Source: Bog-473 sp963750075
GTDB lineage: Bacteria; Actinomycetota; Acidimicrobiia; Acidimicrobiales; RAAP-2
Assembly (NCBI GenBank): GCA_963750075.1
Contig: CAVVPG010000004.1
Span: 1 to 64,000, forward strand
Length of the DNA stretch: 64,000 nucleotides
Reading direction: 5' to 3'
The translations under genes were made by a program, and so were the position numbers. Under the pieces are notes generated by a model. It saw only the letters and a list, made by a program, of their open reading frames with translations. It made no database searches and was not told the DNA's origin. Positions 1 through 6,987 of this stretch are shown one piece after another. Within the stretch, counting starts at the first letter, position 1, and every line of letters begins with the position of its first letter.

Positions 1-112
1 GCTCCTCGAGCGGGCGACTGAGGTCCCAGCCCTGACTTGTGGCGCAATCGGGGCAGGCATGGACGACAGCGCCCTTGCGGGCCTCGGTCAGTTGCCGGTG
101 GTCGTTGGTCAT
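1..112 (-). CDS. Partial small zinc-motif protein (runs off the left edge)
   Basis: An ATG at 112 on the minus strand follows a good ribosome-binding site (AAGGAAG, about 5 bases upstream). It opens a frame that continues to the edge of the window, giving 37 residues. They include a CPDC pair, which suggests half of a zinc ribbon, followed by a GWDLS segment. It would be the next gene of the leftward early operon of the integrated element. The function is unknown, and the fragment is too short to exclude a chance frame; the ribosome-binding site and cysteine pair are the support. Confidence 0.4.
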   Translation of the reverse strand, partial: MTNDHRQLTEARKGAVVHACPDCATSQGWDLSRPLEE

Positions 113-386
113 TTGCTTCCTTTCGGGTTGGTGGCGATGGCTCAGGATCCTTTTTTGCCCCTCCGCCGCGTGACTTTCGCGGCGCTTTTTTTTGGGGGCG
201 GGCCAGGTCAGTGGCGGCTGCCCCAGCCGACCCGCTACCCACCCCGCCGTTCGAGCGGCGGCCGTAGGGCCGTGGTTTGATCCGCCGGCAGTCCCGACAC
301 GTCCGCTGTCCGGGTGGCAGGCTCGTCCTGCCTCCCCAGAGCGGCTTTCCGCAGCCGGAACACTGGGCGTCGGGCCGGCGGGCCAT
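113..386 (-). CDS. Zinc-ribbon phage-type protein, 3' end unresolved
   Basis: ATG at 386 overlaps the TGA of the HNH gene (ATGA), so the two are translationally coupled. The first 40 residues contain CSGC and CRDC about 25 residues apart, a four-cysteine zinc ribbon, followed by a basic stretch (RIKPRPYGRR). Such small ribbons are common beside HNH genes in actinobacteriophage-like elements. After a run of eight A (near 191-198, plus-strand T run) the frame becomes low-complexity Lys/Arg/Pro. It stays open through the start of the next gene and to the window edge, so the end given is only where the next gene begins. Moving one base back at the A run gives a stop at 142-144; moving one base forward joins the frame to the next gene. 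Function unknown. Confidence 0.45.
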
Positions 387-697
387 CACCAGAACCTCGA
401 GCGGCGGCGGCCTGCAGGTGGCGTTGTTCCCTGACGTCGAGGCTTCGTCACCGTGGCGGCGTAGGACCGATTGCACCGCCGATGCCATGGGACGGGCGTC
501 CGCGTCTTGTCATCGGACGGGTGGCTGAGATCCCACGGGCTTCCGGGCGGGATCCAGCGCCCACATCGGCCACACAGCACATCGCCGGCCTCCACGACCT
601 TCACCCACCGTTTCCTGAGTTGCTGGTGGTGGTTGCCATAACCGAGCGCCGTCGTGCGGCCGCCGGCGGCAGGGTTGTGGTCGGGCTTCCTGACCAT
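386..697 (-). CDS. Small HNH endonuclease-like protein
   Basis: This 103-residue protein has a CGRC pair near residue 42, then a DLSHP segment, then WHRRCN. That is the Cys-x2-Cys / His / His-x3-Cys arrangement of a compact HNH (McrA-type) nuclease with a structural zinc site. In tailed phages small HNH proteins often sit beside the terminase genes and help with DNA packaging; in integrative elements they may be free-standing nucleases. Start ATG at 697, with a G-rich stretch about 10 bases upstream. It lies 67 bases below the SWIM gene and overlaps the next gene by ATGA. The C-terminal 25 residues are basic and low-complexity. The fold assignment is good; the biological role is inference. 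Confidence 0.6.
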   Translation of the reverse strand: MVRKPDHNPAAGGRTTALGYGNHHQQLRKRWVKVVEAGDVLCGRCGRWIPPGSPWDLSHPSDDKTRTPVPWHRRCNRSYAATVTKPRRQGTTPPAGRRRSRFW

Positions 698-764
698 CAG
701 CTACACCCCCTCGTCGGTTTGCAACCTTGGAGCCACGGGGAGGGGAGTTTTGGCACTTGGGGAG

Positions 765-1010
765 TCATTTCGCCGCGCCTGGTAGCTCGCGTAACCCCCC
801 ATGGTTGCCGCCGCCGTCACCGTGTGCGACCGCCTGGGTGAGCTGCTTGACCGCGGCGACGTGGGCACAGCCGTACTCGTCAGGGCAGGTGCAGCTCCAC
901 CCAACGGAGCGAGACCAGCGGACATCCCATACGCCCCGGCCGTCGCGCACCGATGCACTGATGACGCCTGGCGTCCGCCACGAGATCACGACATCGTTGG
1001 TGATGTTCAC
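765..1010 (-). CDS. Mini SWIM zinc-finger protein
   Basis: The 81 residues include CTCPDEYGCAH near residues 39-49. This is the CxC-x5-CxH signature of a SWIM zinc finger, preceded by a short beta-rich segment (VWDVRWSRSVGWS) as in SWIM domains. SWIM fingers bind DNA or proteins and occur in Swi2/Snf2 ATPases, MuDR transposases and plant factors. A free-standing SWIM of this size is what one sees in phage and plasmid gene sets. The GTG start overlaps the TGA of the upstream gene (GTGA), so it is coupled to the replication-like gene. There is no catalytic domain. A likely role is nucleic-acid binding in replication or regulation of the element, which is inference. Confidence 0.55.
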   Translation of the reverse strand: MNITNDVVISWRTPGVISASVRDGRGVWDVRWSRSVGWSCTCPDEYGCAHVAAVKQLTQAVAHGDGGGNHGGLRELPGAAK

Positions 1011-1618
1011 GACACCGCCCCGCCAAAGTAAGCGTCCATCGCCGCCTTGCCAACGCTGCTCAGACCCTCGCGAGAGTTCTTTGATTTCTCTGCGTCCGCT
1101 AGGGGTGAAGGTGATGGAGACGGAGATGGTGATGGAGACGGAGACGGAGATTCCTGAGATGGAATTCCATCTGGAAATGCCCTATCCCATTCGTCATCCC
1201 ATGCCCCATCCGATACGTCATCCTGACGCTTGAGCCGAGCGATCTCGGCATCGACCGCGGCACGGATCTTCGGCGACGTGATGTGCTTCAGCTGCTCCAT
1301 GGCGCCGGCCCGCGTCTTTGAATTCCTCCAGACGCCGTCATGGCGCAGGAACGATCGAACGAGGAGTTCGTCCTTCTCGTAGTCGGCCACCACGAACCCT
1401 GCAGTCTCCAGGCGGCCGATCGAGGCCCGGAGGCCGTCCGCAGTCGTGTCCTGTGCCATTCCGGCCCACCGCCCCAACGTCATCGGCAAGACGCCACAGA
1501 GCGAGATTCCCGGTTGGCTGAAGGCCAGGAAGTAGGTCCGCTGGTCCTGTTGCGTTAGCGCGGCGAACTCTCGGTTCGACCAAATGGTCACCTGCACACG
1601 CGCTTCGCGGCGCGGCAC
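1007..1618 (-). CDS. Phage-type replication/HTH protein with Ser-Pro repeat linker
   Basis: This protein has 203 residues. The N-terminal 120 (WSNREFAALTQQDQ, then LGRWAGMA and an ETAGFV segment) resemble the winged-helix N-terminal part of phage replisome organiser or replication initiator proteins. There, a parallel helix-turn-helix decides on a DNA site. A Ser-Pro dipeptide run around residues 155-170 forms a flexible linker to a short Lys/Ser-rich tail. The GTG start directly abuts the TAG stop of the excisionase-like gene, and the stop overlaps the SWIM gene. The position just after xis fits an early replication operon. I assign the family from pattern only. A transcription factor would be the alternative. 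Confidence 0.5.
   Translation of the reverse strand: MPRREARVQVTIWSNREFAALTQQDQRTYFLAFSQPGISLCGVLPMTLGRWAGMAQDTTADGLRASIGRLETAGFVVADYEKDELLVRSFLRHDGVWRNSKTRAGAMEQLKHITSPKIRAAVDAEIARLKRQDDVSDGAWDDEWDRAFPDGIPSQESPSPSPSPSPSPSPSPLADAEKSKNSREGLSSVGKAAMDAYFGGAVS
1111..1152. repeat. In-frame hexanucleotide repeat coding for Ser-Pro
   Basis: Imperfect repeats of GGAGAC/GGAGAT/GGTGAT on the plus strand encode the Ser-Pro linker of the minus-strand replication-like protein. The unit is six bases, so copy-number changes would alter linker length without breaking the frame. Confidence 0.7.
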
Positions 1619-1837
1619 CTAGATCGCCACGCGTCGATTGCGGTCGATGTATCGGCCAATCGCTTCGCGCTCGAGGCGAACCAATGAAGCGACCTTGACG
1701 CTCTCGATCTTCCGCGTTTCGACCAATTTGCGGACCAGCCGCGGGCTGCAGCCCAGAATCTCGGCGGCGCCTTCGTAATCGAGAAGGTCGCTCGGAGGGA
1801 TCGTTGTGCCGCTTTGTGTCTCCGTGGTACGTTGCAT
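1619..1837 (-). CDS. Excisionase-like helix-turn-helix protein
   Basis: The protein has 72 residues. The segment LLDYEGAAEILGCSPRLV, then VRLEREAIGRYID, is the helix-turn-helix plus wing of the excise/MerR-like family (HTH_17). Excisionases bind attachment-site DNA and steer a tyrosine integrase towards excision; related proteins act as small repressors. The chosen ATG at 1837 is followed by about 15 non-conserved residues; an upstream ATG at 1906 in the same frame is possible. It diverges from the CGNR-integrase pair and starts the leftward early operon. An inverted repeat (1822-1903) lies over its 5' end and could be its own binding site. Whether it is a true directionality factor or a repressor is open. 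Confidence 0.65.
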   Translation of the reverse strand: MQRTTETQSGTTIPPSDLLDYEGAAEILGCSPRLVRKLVETRKIESVKVASLVRLEREAIGRYIDRNRRVAI

Positions 1838-1903
1838 TTGTGAATCGTGCCACACCGGGACGACGTGGACCGTGGAGTGCCGTACCAGATTTTCGTACCA
1901 CGG
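1822..1903. promoter_or_regulatory. Divergent control region with 10-bp inverted repeat
   Basis: CCGTGGTACG (1822-1831) is repeated as an exact inverted copy CGTACCACGG (1894-1903), and its core CGTACCA also appears directly at 1881-1887. The three half-sites straddle the facing starts of the excisionase-like gene and the CGNR gene. On the plus strand TTGTGC (1804) and TACGTT (1828) could be -35/-10 elements ending at the GTG of 1840, giving a leaderless message. The sites are seen; the regulator is inferred. Confidence 0.35.
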
Positions 1904-2673
1904 CATGGCCTGGCGACTCTGTCCCGGTCCCGCCGGTCAATGCCGTCGACGCCCGACTGGTCGACGGCGCGATCCAGTACCTCGCGGCAGCGGGCCGTGT
2001 CGACCTGCCCACCGATCTTGCAATCCGGGAGATCCCGCGGCTCGACCCCGCCGACCCCGATGCGCTTCTCGCATTCACCAACAGATGGGGACCACTCACC
2101 CAGCCGCGGGGAAATCCCGCGGCGCTGTTGCCCGCGTATGAGCGAGTCGGCTTTGCGCACCTCGAATTGTTCTCGGACGACCGCAACGACCTGGCACCGC
2201 TCGAGGTCGTCTCGGCACATGTGCGAACGCTGCGTTCGCTCATTGCGCACTGGCATGCGCACCAGGACGGGCAGAGCTCGGCGATCCCGGCGGCCTGGAC
2301 CGACAACGGTTTCCGCAAGCCTCGATCGCCGAGCATGGCCTGGGAGTGGTGGTCCGATCACCTCAATGCGGCATTGACCCCCTTCACCGTTCGCGTCGAA
2401 GTGTCCTGTGATGGCATCACCTCCGGGTCTGGCCACCAGTTGGTCACCGCGTACTCGGCGATGGCCCTGCAGGTCCGAAACGACGTAGCGCAGGGAACGC
2501 CCTGGCGGGTGTGTGCCAACGAACCATGCGACATCCTCTTCGCTCGTCAGTTGGGCCGTGCTGAGGCGGGCCAATACCGGGAGAAGGGCGTCAAATACTG
2601 CAGCAAGAACTCCGCGAAGGCTCAGGTCGAGCGAGAGCGCCGACGGAGGAGGAAGGACCAAGCCAATGGCTGA
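1840..2673 (+). CDS. CGNR-like zinc-finger protein upstream of integrase
   Basis: This 277-residue protein ends in a basic zinc-finger-like module: CANEPC near residue 225, then FARQLGRAEAGQYR, then VKYCS, AKAQ and an Arg/Lys tail. That layout matches the C-terminal CGNR/ABATE-type finger of actinobacterial putative regulators, but the usual fourth cysteine is a serine (YCSKNSAKAQ). The N-terminal 200 residues are mixed alpha/beta with no motif I recognise. Starts are few: GTG at 1840 or TTG at 1804, with no ATG near the conserved part. I chose 1840, which allows a leaderless message. Its TGA overlaps the integrase start region by eight bases, so the two are co-translated. It probably regulates integration or the lysogenic state, which is inference. 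Confidence 0.55.
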   Translation: MNRATPGRRGPWSAVPDFRTTAWPGDSVPVPPVNAVDARLVDGAIQYLAAAGRVDLPTDLAIREIPRLDPADPDALLAFTNRWGPLTQPRGNPAALLPAYERVGFAHLELFSDDRNDLAPLEVVSAHVRTLRSLIAHWHAHQDGQSSAIPAAWTDNGFRKPRSPSMAWEWWSDHLNAALTPFTVRVEVSCDGITSGSGHQLVTAYSAMALQVRNDVAQGTPWRVCANEPCDILFARQLGRAEAGQYREKGVKYCSKNSAKAQVERERRRRRKDQANG

Positions 2674-3850
2674 TACACCGCGTAACCGCAGACGCAAGAG
2701 CCCCCGCACCTTCGGGAAAGTCATACGACTGCCGTCAGGGCGCTATCGGGCCTCATACCTCGCCCCCGACGGCAAGCGCCGGGCCGGCGAGACAACCTTC
2801 GACACGGTCGCCGATGCGAACGCCTGGCTCTCGACCATCCAGTCGGACATCGTCAAAGGGAGCTGGCGGCCGCCGGAGCCGAGCCGTGAGACCGTCGGCG
2901 CCTACGCCAAGCGATGGCTGGCTCTCGGGGTGGGGCGCGACGGCAAGCCCCTCTCCCCCACCACGGCCGAGTTGTACGACCTGCTCTGGCGACGCTGGCT
3001 CGAGCCGACCTTCGTCGACGTCGCCCTCGGAGACGTCACGCTCGAGACAGTGCGGACGTGGCAGGCCGAGGCCCGCAACGCCCACCCGACCAGCACGCAG
3101 CCCGCCAAGGCGTACCGGTTGCTCCGGGTCATCTTCAACGTCGCGGTGGACGACGAGAAGATCCCCGCCAATCCGTGCCGGGTTAAGGGCGCCGGCATCG
3201 AGGACGCCCCAGAACGCCCAGTTGCGAGCCCGCAGCAGGTTCTCGCCATCGCCGACGCCATCGAGCCTCAGTATCGGGCGCTCGTCATCTTGGGCGCGTG
3301 GTGTTCGCTTCGGTTCGGCGAGCTGGCCGGCTTGCGACACGCGAGGGTCGACGTGCTCCACCGCAAGATCGAGGTTGTCGAACAGCTGGTTGAGCTCGGC
3401 GGAGGCAAGACCCTCTTCAAGTCGCCAAAGTCAGGCAGCGGCGGCACGGTCGACATCCCCGAGGAGATGGTCCCAGTCATCGAGGACCATCTGGCCGGGT
3501 ACGTCGGCGAGAAGGCTGACGCGCTGCTGTTCACCAGCCCCGAGGGTCACCCGCTGCGGAGAACGAAGTTCCGGCCGCGCTGGGCGAACGCATGTGAGAA
3601 GGCAGGAGTGACGGGGCTGCATTTCCACGACCTGCGCGGCTCGGGCGCGACGTGGGCCGCAGTCGCCGGCGCCACGCTTCCCGAACTGATGCACCGGCTC
3701 CGACATCGCACCCATACCGCGGCGCTGCGGTACCAGCACGCCACCGACGAACGCAACAAAGAGATCGCAGACCGTCTCGGTGTCCTCTTCACCGCGGCCA
3801 CGGCCAATCCTGAGCCCGAGGCCGAAGTCATCCCGATCACGCCGCGCTGA
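2666..3850 (+). CDS. Tyrosine recombinase / integrase
   Basis: The 394-residue protein has the standard order: an N-terminal arm-binding region (GRYRASYLAPDGKR, residues 24-37), a core-binding SAM-like domain (about 70-170) and a C-terminal catalytic domain. Visible catalytic residues are Arg in CSLRFGELAGL, His and Arg in HDLRGSG, a His in LRHRTH and the Tyr nucleophile in LRYQHA. The usual LGH is LRH here. It cuts and rejoins attachment sites to insert or excise the element. ATG at 2666 follows GGAGGAGGAAGG and overlaps the upstream stop. It ends 90 bases before the tRNA-Leu 3' end, which identifies that tRNA as the target. Function is confident. Confidence 0.9.
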   Translation: MADTPRNRRRKSPRTFGKVIRLPSGRYRASYLAPDGKRRAGETTFDTVADANAWLSTIQSDIVKGSWRPPEPSRETVGAYAKRWLALGVGRDGKPLSPTTAELYDLLWRRWLEPTFVDVALGDVTLETVRTWQAEARNAHPTSTQPAKAYRLLRVIFNVAVDDEKIPANPCRVKGAGIEDAPERPVASPQQVLAIADAIEPQYRALVILGAWCSLRFGELAGLRHARVDVLHRKIEVVEQLVELGGGKTLFKSPKSGSGGTVDIPEEMVPVIEDHLAGYVGEKADALLFTSPEGHPLRRTKFRPRWANACEKAGVTGLHFHDLRGSGATWAAVAGATLPELMHRLRHRTHTAALRYQHATDERNKEIADRLGVLFTAATANPEPEAEVIPITPR

Positions 3851-3893
3851 ATCTCACGAAGCAACGCTGGGGCAACGGCCGGGCCGGCGGAAC

Positions 3894-3914
3894 AACGTGC
3901 CCGCGGGGCACGTT
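3894..3914 (+). terminator. Hairpin after the integrase gene
   Basis: A perfect 9-bp stem (AACGTGCCC / GGGCACGTT) with a GCG loop sits 43 bases after the integrase stop and just before the tRNA 3' end. It is followed by a mildly T-rich stretch, not a clear T tract. It may end integrase transcription or be part of the attachment region. Confidence 0.45.
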
Positions 3915-3939
3915 GGTCATTTCTCCTAGTCAAACGGGG

Positions 3940-4023
3940 TGTCGGAGGGGGGACTTGAACCCCCACGCCCTTGCGGGCACCAGCCCCTCAAGCTGGCGCG
4001 TCTGCCTATTCCGCCACTCCGAC
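3940..4023 (-). tRNA. tRNA-Leu (anticodon GAG)
   Basis: The minus strand folds as a class II tRNA. The acceptor arm is GTCGGAG / CTCCGAC with discriminator A, the anticodon stem CCAGC / GCTGG carries loop TTGAGGG (anticodon GAG), there is a variable arm, and the T arm contains GTTCAAGTC. It reads CUC and CUU leucine codons. The CCA end is not encoded. The gene is intact, and its 3' end faces the integrase, marking it as the insertion target of the element on the left. Confidence 0.93.
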
Positions 4024-4096
4024 GGGCTTACCACTGGAATGCAGCGTCCGGAGATCGTAGCGCGTGGCCGCGGCGCCCCTTCTGAGGCTCGAACGC

Positions 4097-5905
4097 CTAC
4101 TGCCCGGGCAGGGAGGGTGTGGTGTTGCTCGTGGACTCCGGCGCCCGGACAGCCCACAGCTGGGCGAACCAGAGCAGGGCGTCGCTTCGAGGCGTCGGGG
4201 TCACGCCGCCGATCGTCCGGCTCCACGCCAACGCGGCCGGCTCCGCGAAGAGCGGCAGCGAGACCATCTCGTCCCAGAGCTTCGTGTCCGCCTGGGCGTA
4301 GTAGCCGGCCGCCGTGTCCGGGTTGAGCTGCTGGGAGGCCGTCTCGACCAGGTGGTCGAACTGGCTGTTCTCGTAGTTCGTCCAGTCCTGCGACCCGTTC
4401 TTTCCCGGCGGCCCGAGCAGCGTCGTGTACCAGGCCAGCGTCTGGCTCAGATACGGGCTGAACGACACCGGCAGGACCGCCAGGTCGGCGAAGCCCGCGG
4501 CCAGCACCTGGCCGGCCGCGGTCGCCGTCGCAACCGGGTACAGGCTGGTGTCGACCCCCGCGGCCGCCAGCTCCGAGCGGATGACCGGCGCCGCTGCGGC
4601 CGCCCAGGGATCACCCTCGTCGACGACCATGTGCAACGAGAACGGTGTCCCGAAGGCCGAGTGGTAGTACGGGTCGCCCGGCATACGGACCAGTCCCGAG
4701 GCCTGAATCAGTGCCTCCGCCTGCTCGGGCACCGGCGTTACCGGGAAGTTCACGCTGCCACCGGCTCCGATGACAGTGGTCGACGTCGACGAGGTCGGGA
4801 CCGGGATCGTCGTGGTCGGGCTCGACGGCGACGCCGGCTTGTAGCCCTGCTGCCCCTGGACGTAGACGTGACTGTTCGGGACCTGCATGCCGGGCACCGC
4901 CCAGCTCACCTGCTGGTTCACCAGTTCCTGGCGGTTGATCAGCAGTGCGATCGCCACCCGCAGGTCCGGCGAGAGCTGCGCGTCCAGTGAGCTCGCCATG
5001 TCGAGCTGCAGCAACGTGGACGAGGTGTCGACGTCGCTCTGCGCGCCCGGCAGCCCCGTCATCTGCGTCAGGAAGTCCCGGGTCAACGTCGTCGGCTGTG
5101 CCACCTGGACGTAACCCGAAGCCATCCACTGCGCCAGTTCCTCCGTCGAGGACGCCACGTGCACCGTGATGGAGCGGGCATTGGCCGGCGTGCCCCACCA
5201 CTTGGGGTTCTGCACCAGCTTGATCGTCTCGTACGACACCGACGCGATCTCGAAGGGTCCGCCGGACAGGTCGATCGCCGGGTTCACCGTGATGCAGATC
5301 GGGTTCCACCCCACCCGCTCCATGACGTGGGCCGGCACGAGGTTGGCGAAGAGCATCTGCCAGTCGGCGAAGGTGGTCTTGAACTTCACCGTGACCGTGT
5401 GGCCACCGTTCGAACCGGTGACCGACGCGATGTCGCGGTAGCCGGCGATGCTCGAGACGTCGGGCGACGAGACGACCGGGTCGCCCCGCTGCTCCTCCCA
5501 GGCGTACTTGAAGTCGGCCGCGGAGATGGGCACGCCGTCGGACCACACCGCCTTGGGGTTGAGGGTGTAGACGATGGTCTGGGGACTGATGCTGATCGGC
5601 TCGGCGGACTCGATCAGCTCCGAGTTGCCCTTGGGCGTCCCATCGGCGCCGACCACGAAGGGGCTGGGCAACACCCCGGCCAGCACGGTCTGCGTGCCGG
5701 GCGTGTCACCCGACGGCGTGTTGGGGTTGCAGCCGGTCGGGCTCTCGGTCGTCCCGAAGGAGATGCTCCCGCCGGCCACGCCGATGTAGGTCACGTTGGT
5801 GCCGCCACCACCGCCGCCTCCACACGCCGAGGCGAGCACTGCCAGTGCGCCGAGTGTCCCGAGCAGCCCACGCCAGCGCCGGGGGCGTCGGCCCCGGCCC
5901 GTCAC
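4097..5905 (-). CDS. ABC transporter substrate-binding lipoprotein (family 5)
   Basis: The 602 residues start with a basic n-region, a hydrophobic core and an ASAC lipobox followed by a glycine run, so this is an exported lipoprotein. The body has the SBP_bac_5 (oligopeptide/nickel binding) pattern: an AVWSDGVPISAADF segment near residues 120-135 and a long two-lobed domain, with a Ser/Thr/Pro insert near residues 365-385. Such proteins deliver peptides or other solutes to DppBC-type permeases. The GTG start overlaps the secG stop (GTGA), so it is the last gene of the uvrC-secG operon, an unusual place for a binding protein. An Opp/Dpp importer lacking a binding protein lies at 47288-51129 and could be its partner. 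The ligand cannot be deduced. Confidence 0.8.
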   Translation of the reverse strand: MTGRGRRPRRWRGLLGTLGALAVLASACGGGGGGGTNVTYIGVAGGSISFGTTESPTGCNPNTPSGDTPGTQTVLAGVLPSPFVVGADGTPKGNSELIESAEPISISPQTIVYTLNPKAVWSDGVPISAADFKYAWEEQRGDPVVSSPDVSSIAGYRDIASVTGSNGGHTVTVKFKTTFADWQMLFANLVPAHVMERVGWNPICITVNPAIDLSGGPFEIASVSYETIKLVQNPKWWGTPANARSITVHVASSTEELAQWMASGYVQVAQPTTLTRDFLTQMTGLPGAQSDVDTSSTLLQLDMASSLDAQLSPDLRVAIALLINRQELVNQQVSWAVPGMQVPNSHVYVQGQQGYKPASPSSPTTTIPVPTSSTSTTVIGAGGSVNFPVTPVPEQAEALIQASGLVRMPGDPYYHSAFGTPFSLHMVVDEGDPWAAAAAPVIRSELAAAGVDTSLYPVATATAAGQVLAAGFADLAVLPVSFSPYLSQTLAWYTTLLGPPGKNGSQDWTNYENSQFDHLVETASQQLNPDTAAGYYAQADTKLWDEMVSLPLFAEPAALAWSRTIGGVTPTPRSDALLWFAQLWAVRAPESTSNTTPSLPGQ

Positions 5906-6156
5906 TGCAGCCGGAGATCCAAGGTGACCGTGGTGAAGGCGAAGATGATGGCCACCGTGACCGTGATGCGGTCAAGGTTTCGCTCCACGACGGTCGAGCC
6001 CTGGGCGGCGGCGCCGACGCTGCCGCCGAACATGTCCGACAGCCCGCCGCCCTTCCCGCTGTGCATGAGGATCAGGAAGATCAGTCCGAGCGCGGCCAGC
6101 ACCTCGATGACGATGTAGATCCAGGTGACTGCGTTAAAGGTTGTTGCCAGCAACAC
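5902..6156 (-). CDS. secG: SecG preprotein translocase subunit
   Basis: This 84-residue membrane protein has two hydrophobic helices (about residues 9-30 and 62-80). Between them is the cytoplasmic loop LMHSGKGGGLSDMFGG, the SecG hallmark. SecG is the small, non-essential subunit of SecYEG and assists SecA-driven export. The GTG start follows GGAGG at the right distance, and the length is typical. It lies after tpiA, the usual actinobacterial gap-pgk-tpiA-secG order, and its stop overlaps the lipoprotein gene. Confidence 0.93.
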   Translation of the reverse strand: MLLATTFNAVTWIYIVIEVLAALGLIFLILMHSGKGGGLSDMFGGSVGAAAQGSTVVERNLDRITVTVAIIFAFTTVTLDLRLQ

Positions 6157-6198
6157 GGGGGAGCCTCCAACTCGCGGCCGAAATTCGCCCTGATCGGC

Positions 6199-6987
6199 CT
6201 AGGAACGGTAGCAGGCGGCAGTGGCCCGAATGATGTCGGTGAAGCTCGCCGCCTCGAGGCTGGCGCCCCCCACCAGGAGGCCGTCCACGTCCGGCTCGGC
6301 CATCAGGTCCGCCGCGTTCTCGGCGTTGACCGAGCCCCCGTACTGGATCCGCACGCCTGCCGCCGCCTCCTCGCCGCCCGTCTTGGCCACCAGGGAGCGG
6401 ATGAAGACGCAGGCGTCCTCGGCGTCCACCGCGGTGGCGGCCTTGCCCGTCCCGATGGCCCAGACGGGCTCGTAGGCGAGCACCAGTCCTCCCAGGACCT
6501 CACCGGCCAGACCGGACAGCGCGGCCAGCACCTGCTCTTCCAGCACGCCCTCGGTCTGCCCCCGGTCGCGCTGCTCCTCGCGCTCCCCCACGCACACGAT
6601 CGGCGTCATGTCGTTGCGCAGGACGGCTCGCAGCGTGGACGCCACCGCGGCGTCGTCCATGCCCAAGAGCTGGCGCCGCTCCGAGTGCCCGACGATCACG
6701 TACGTGGTCGACAGGCGGGCCAGCATGCGCGGGCTCACCTCGCCGGTGCGCGCGCCGGCGTCCTCGTCGGAGCAGTGCTGTGCGCCCAGGGACAGGGGGA
6801 TGTGCTCCTTCTCCACCAGCGTCTGCACCGTGCGCAGGTCGGTGAAGGGGGGATGGACGGACACGTCGACCCGGGCCACGTCTTCCGGCTTCAGCCGCAG
6901 GCCGAGATCGCGCACGGTGTGCAGCGCCTCGATGTGGTCGTGGTGCATCTTCCAGTTCCCGCTGACCAGCGGGCGGCGCCCCGTCAC
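6199..6987 (-). CDS. tpiA: Triosephosphate isomerase
   Basis: At 262 residues this is full length for the TIM-barrel enzyme that interconverts dihydroxyacetone phosphate and glyceraldehyde 3-phosphate in the cytosol. Visible are the N-terminal GNWKMHH (catalytic Lys), VGHSERR (catalytic His), AYEPVWAIGTGK (catalytic Glu and the mobile loop) and the phosphate-binding YGGSVN and DGLLVGGASL segments. The GTG start overlaps the pgk TGA (GTGA). It is part of the gap-pgk-tpiA block, so the lower half of glycolysis is co-expressed here. Nothing unusual. Confidence 0.96.
   Translation of the reverse strand: MTGRRPLVSGNWKMHHDHIEALHTVRDLGLRLKPEDVARVDVSVHPPFTDLRTVQTLVEKEHIPLSLGAQHCSDEDAGARTGEVSPRMLARLSTTYVIVGHSERRQLLGMDDAAVASTLRAVLRNDMTPIVCVGEREEQRDRGQTEGVLEEQVLAALSGLAGEVLGGLVLAYEPVWAIGTGKAATAVDAEDACVFIRSLVAKTGGEEAAAGVRIQYGGSVNAENAADLMAEPDVDGLLVGGASLEAASFTDIIRATAACYRS

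Larger units (their letters stand above)
1..3985. mobile_element. End of an integrated phage-like element at tRNA-Leu(GAG)
   Basis: A tyrosine integrase gene ends about 90 bases from the 3' end of a tRNA-Leu gene and points at it, the usual arrangement for an element that recombined into a tRNA 3' end. Behind the integrase lie an excisionase-like gene and small phage-type genes (replication-like, SWIM, HNH, zinc ribbons) reading the other way and running off the left edge. The attachment core should overlap the tRNA 3' half (about 3940-3985), and its second copy should lie left of the window. No capsid, terminase or conjugation gene is visible, so prophage, satellite and integrative plasmid cannot be told apart here. 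Confidence 0.7.
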
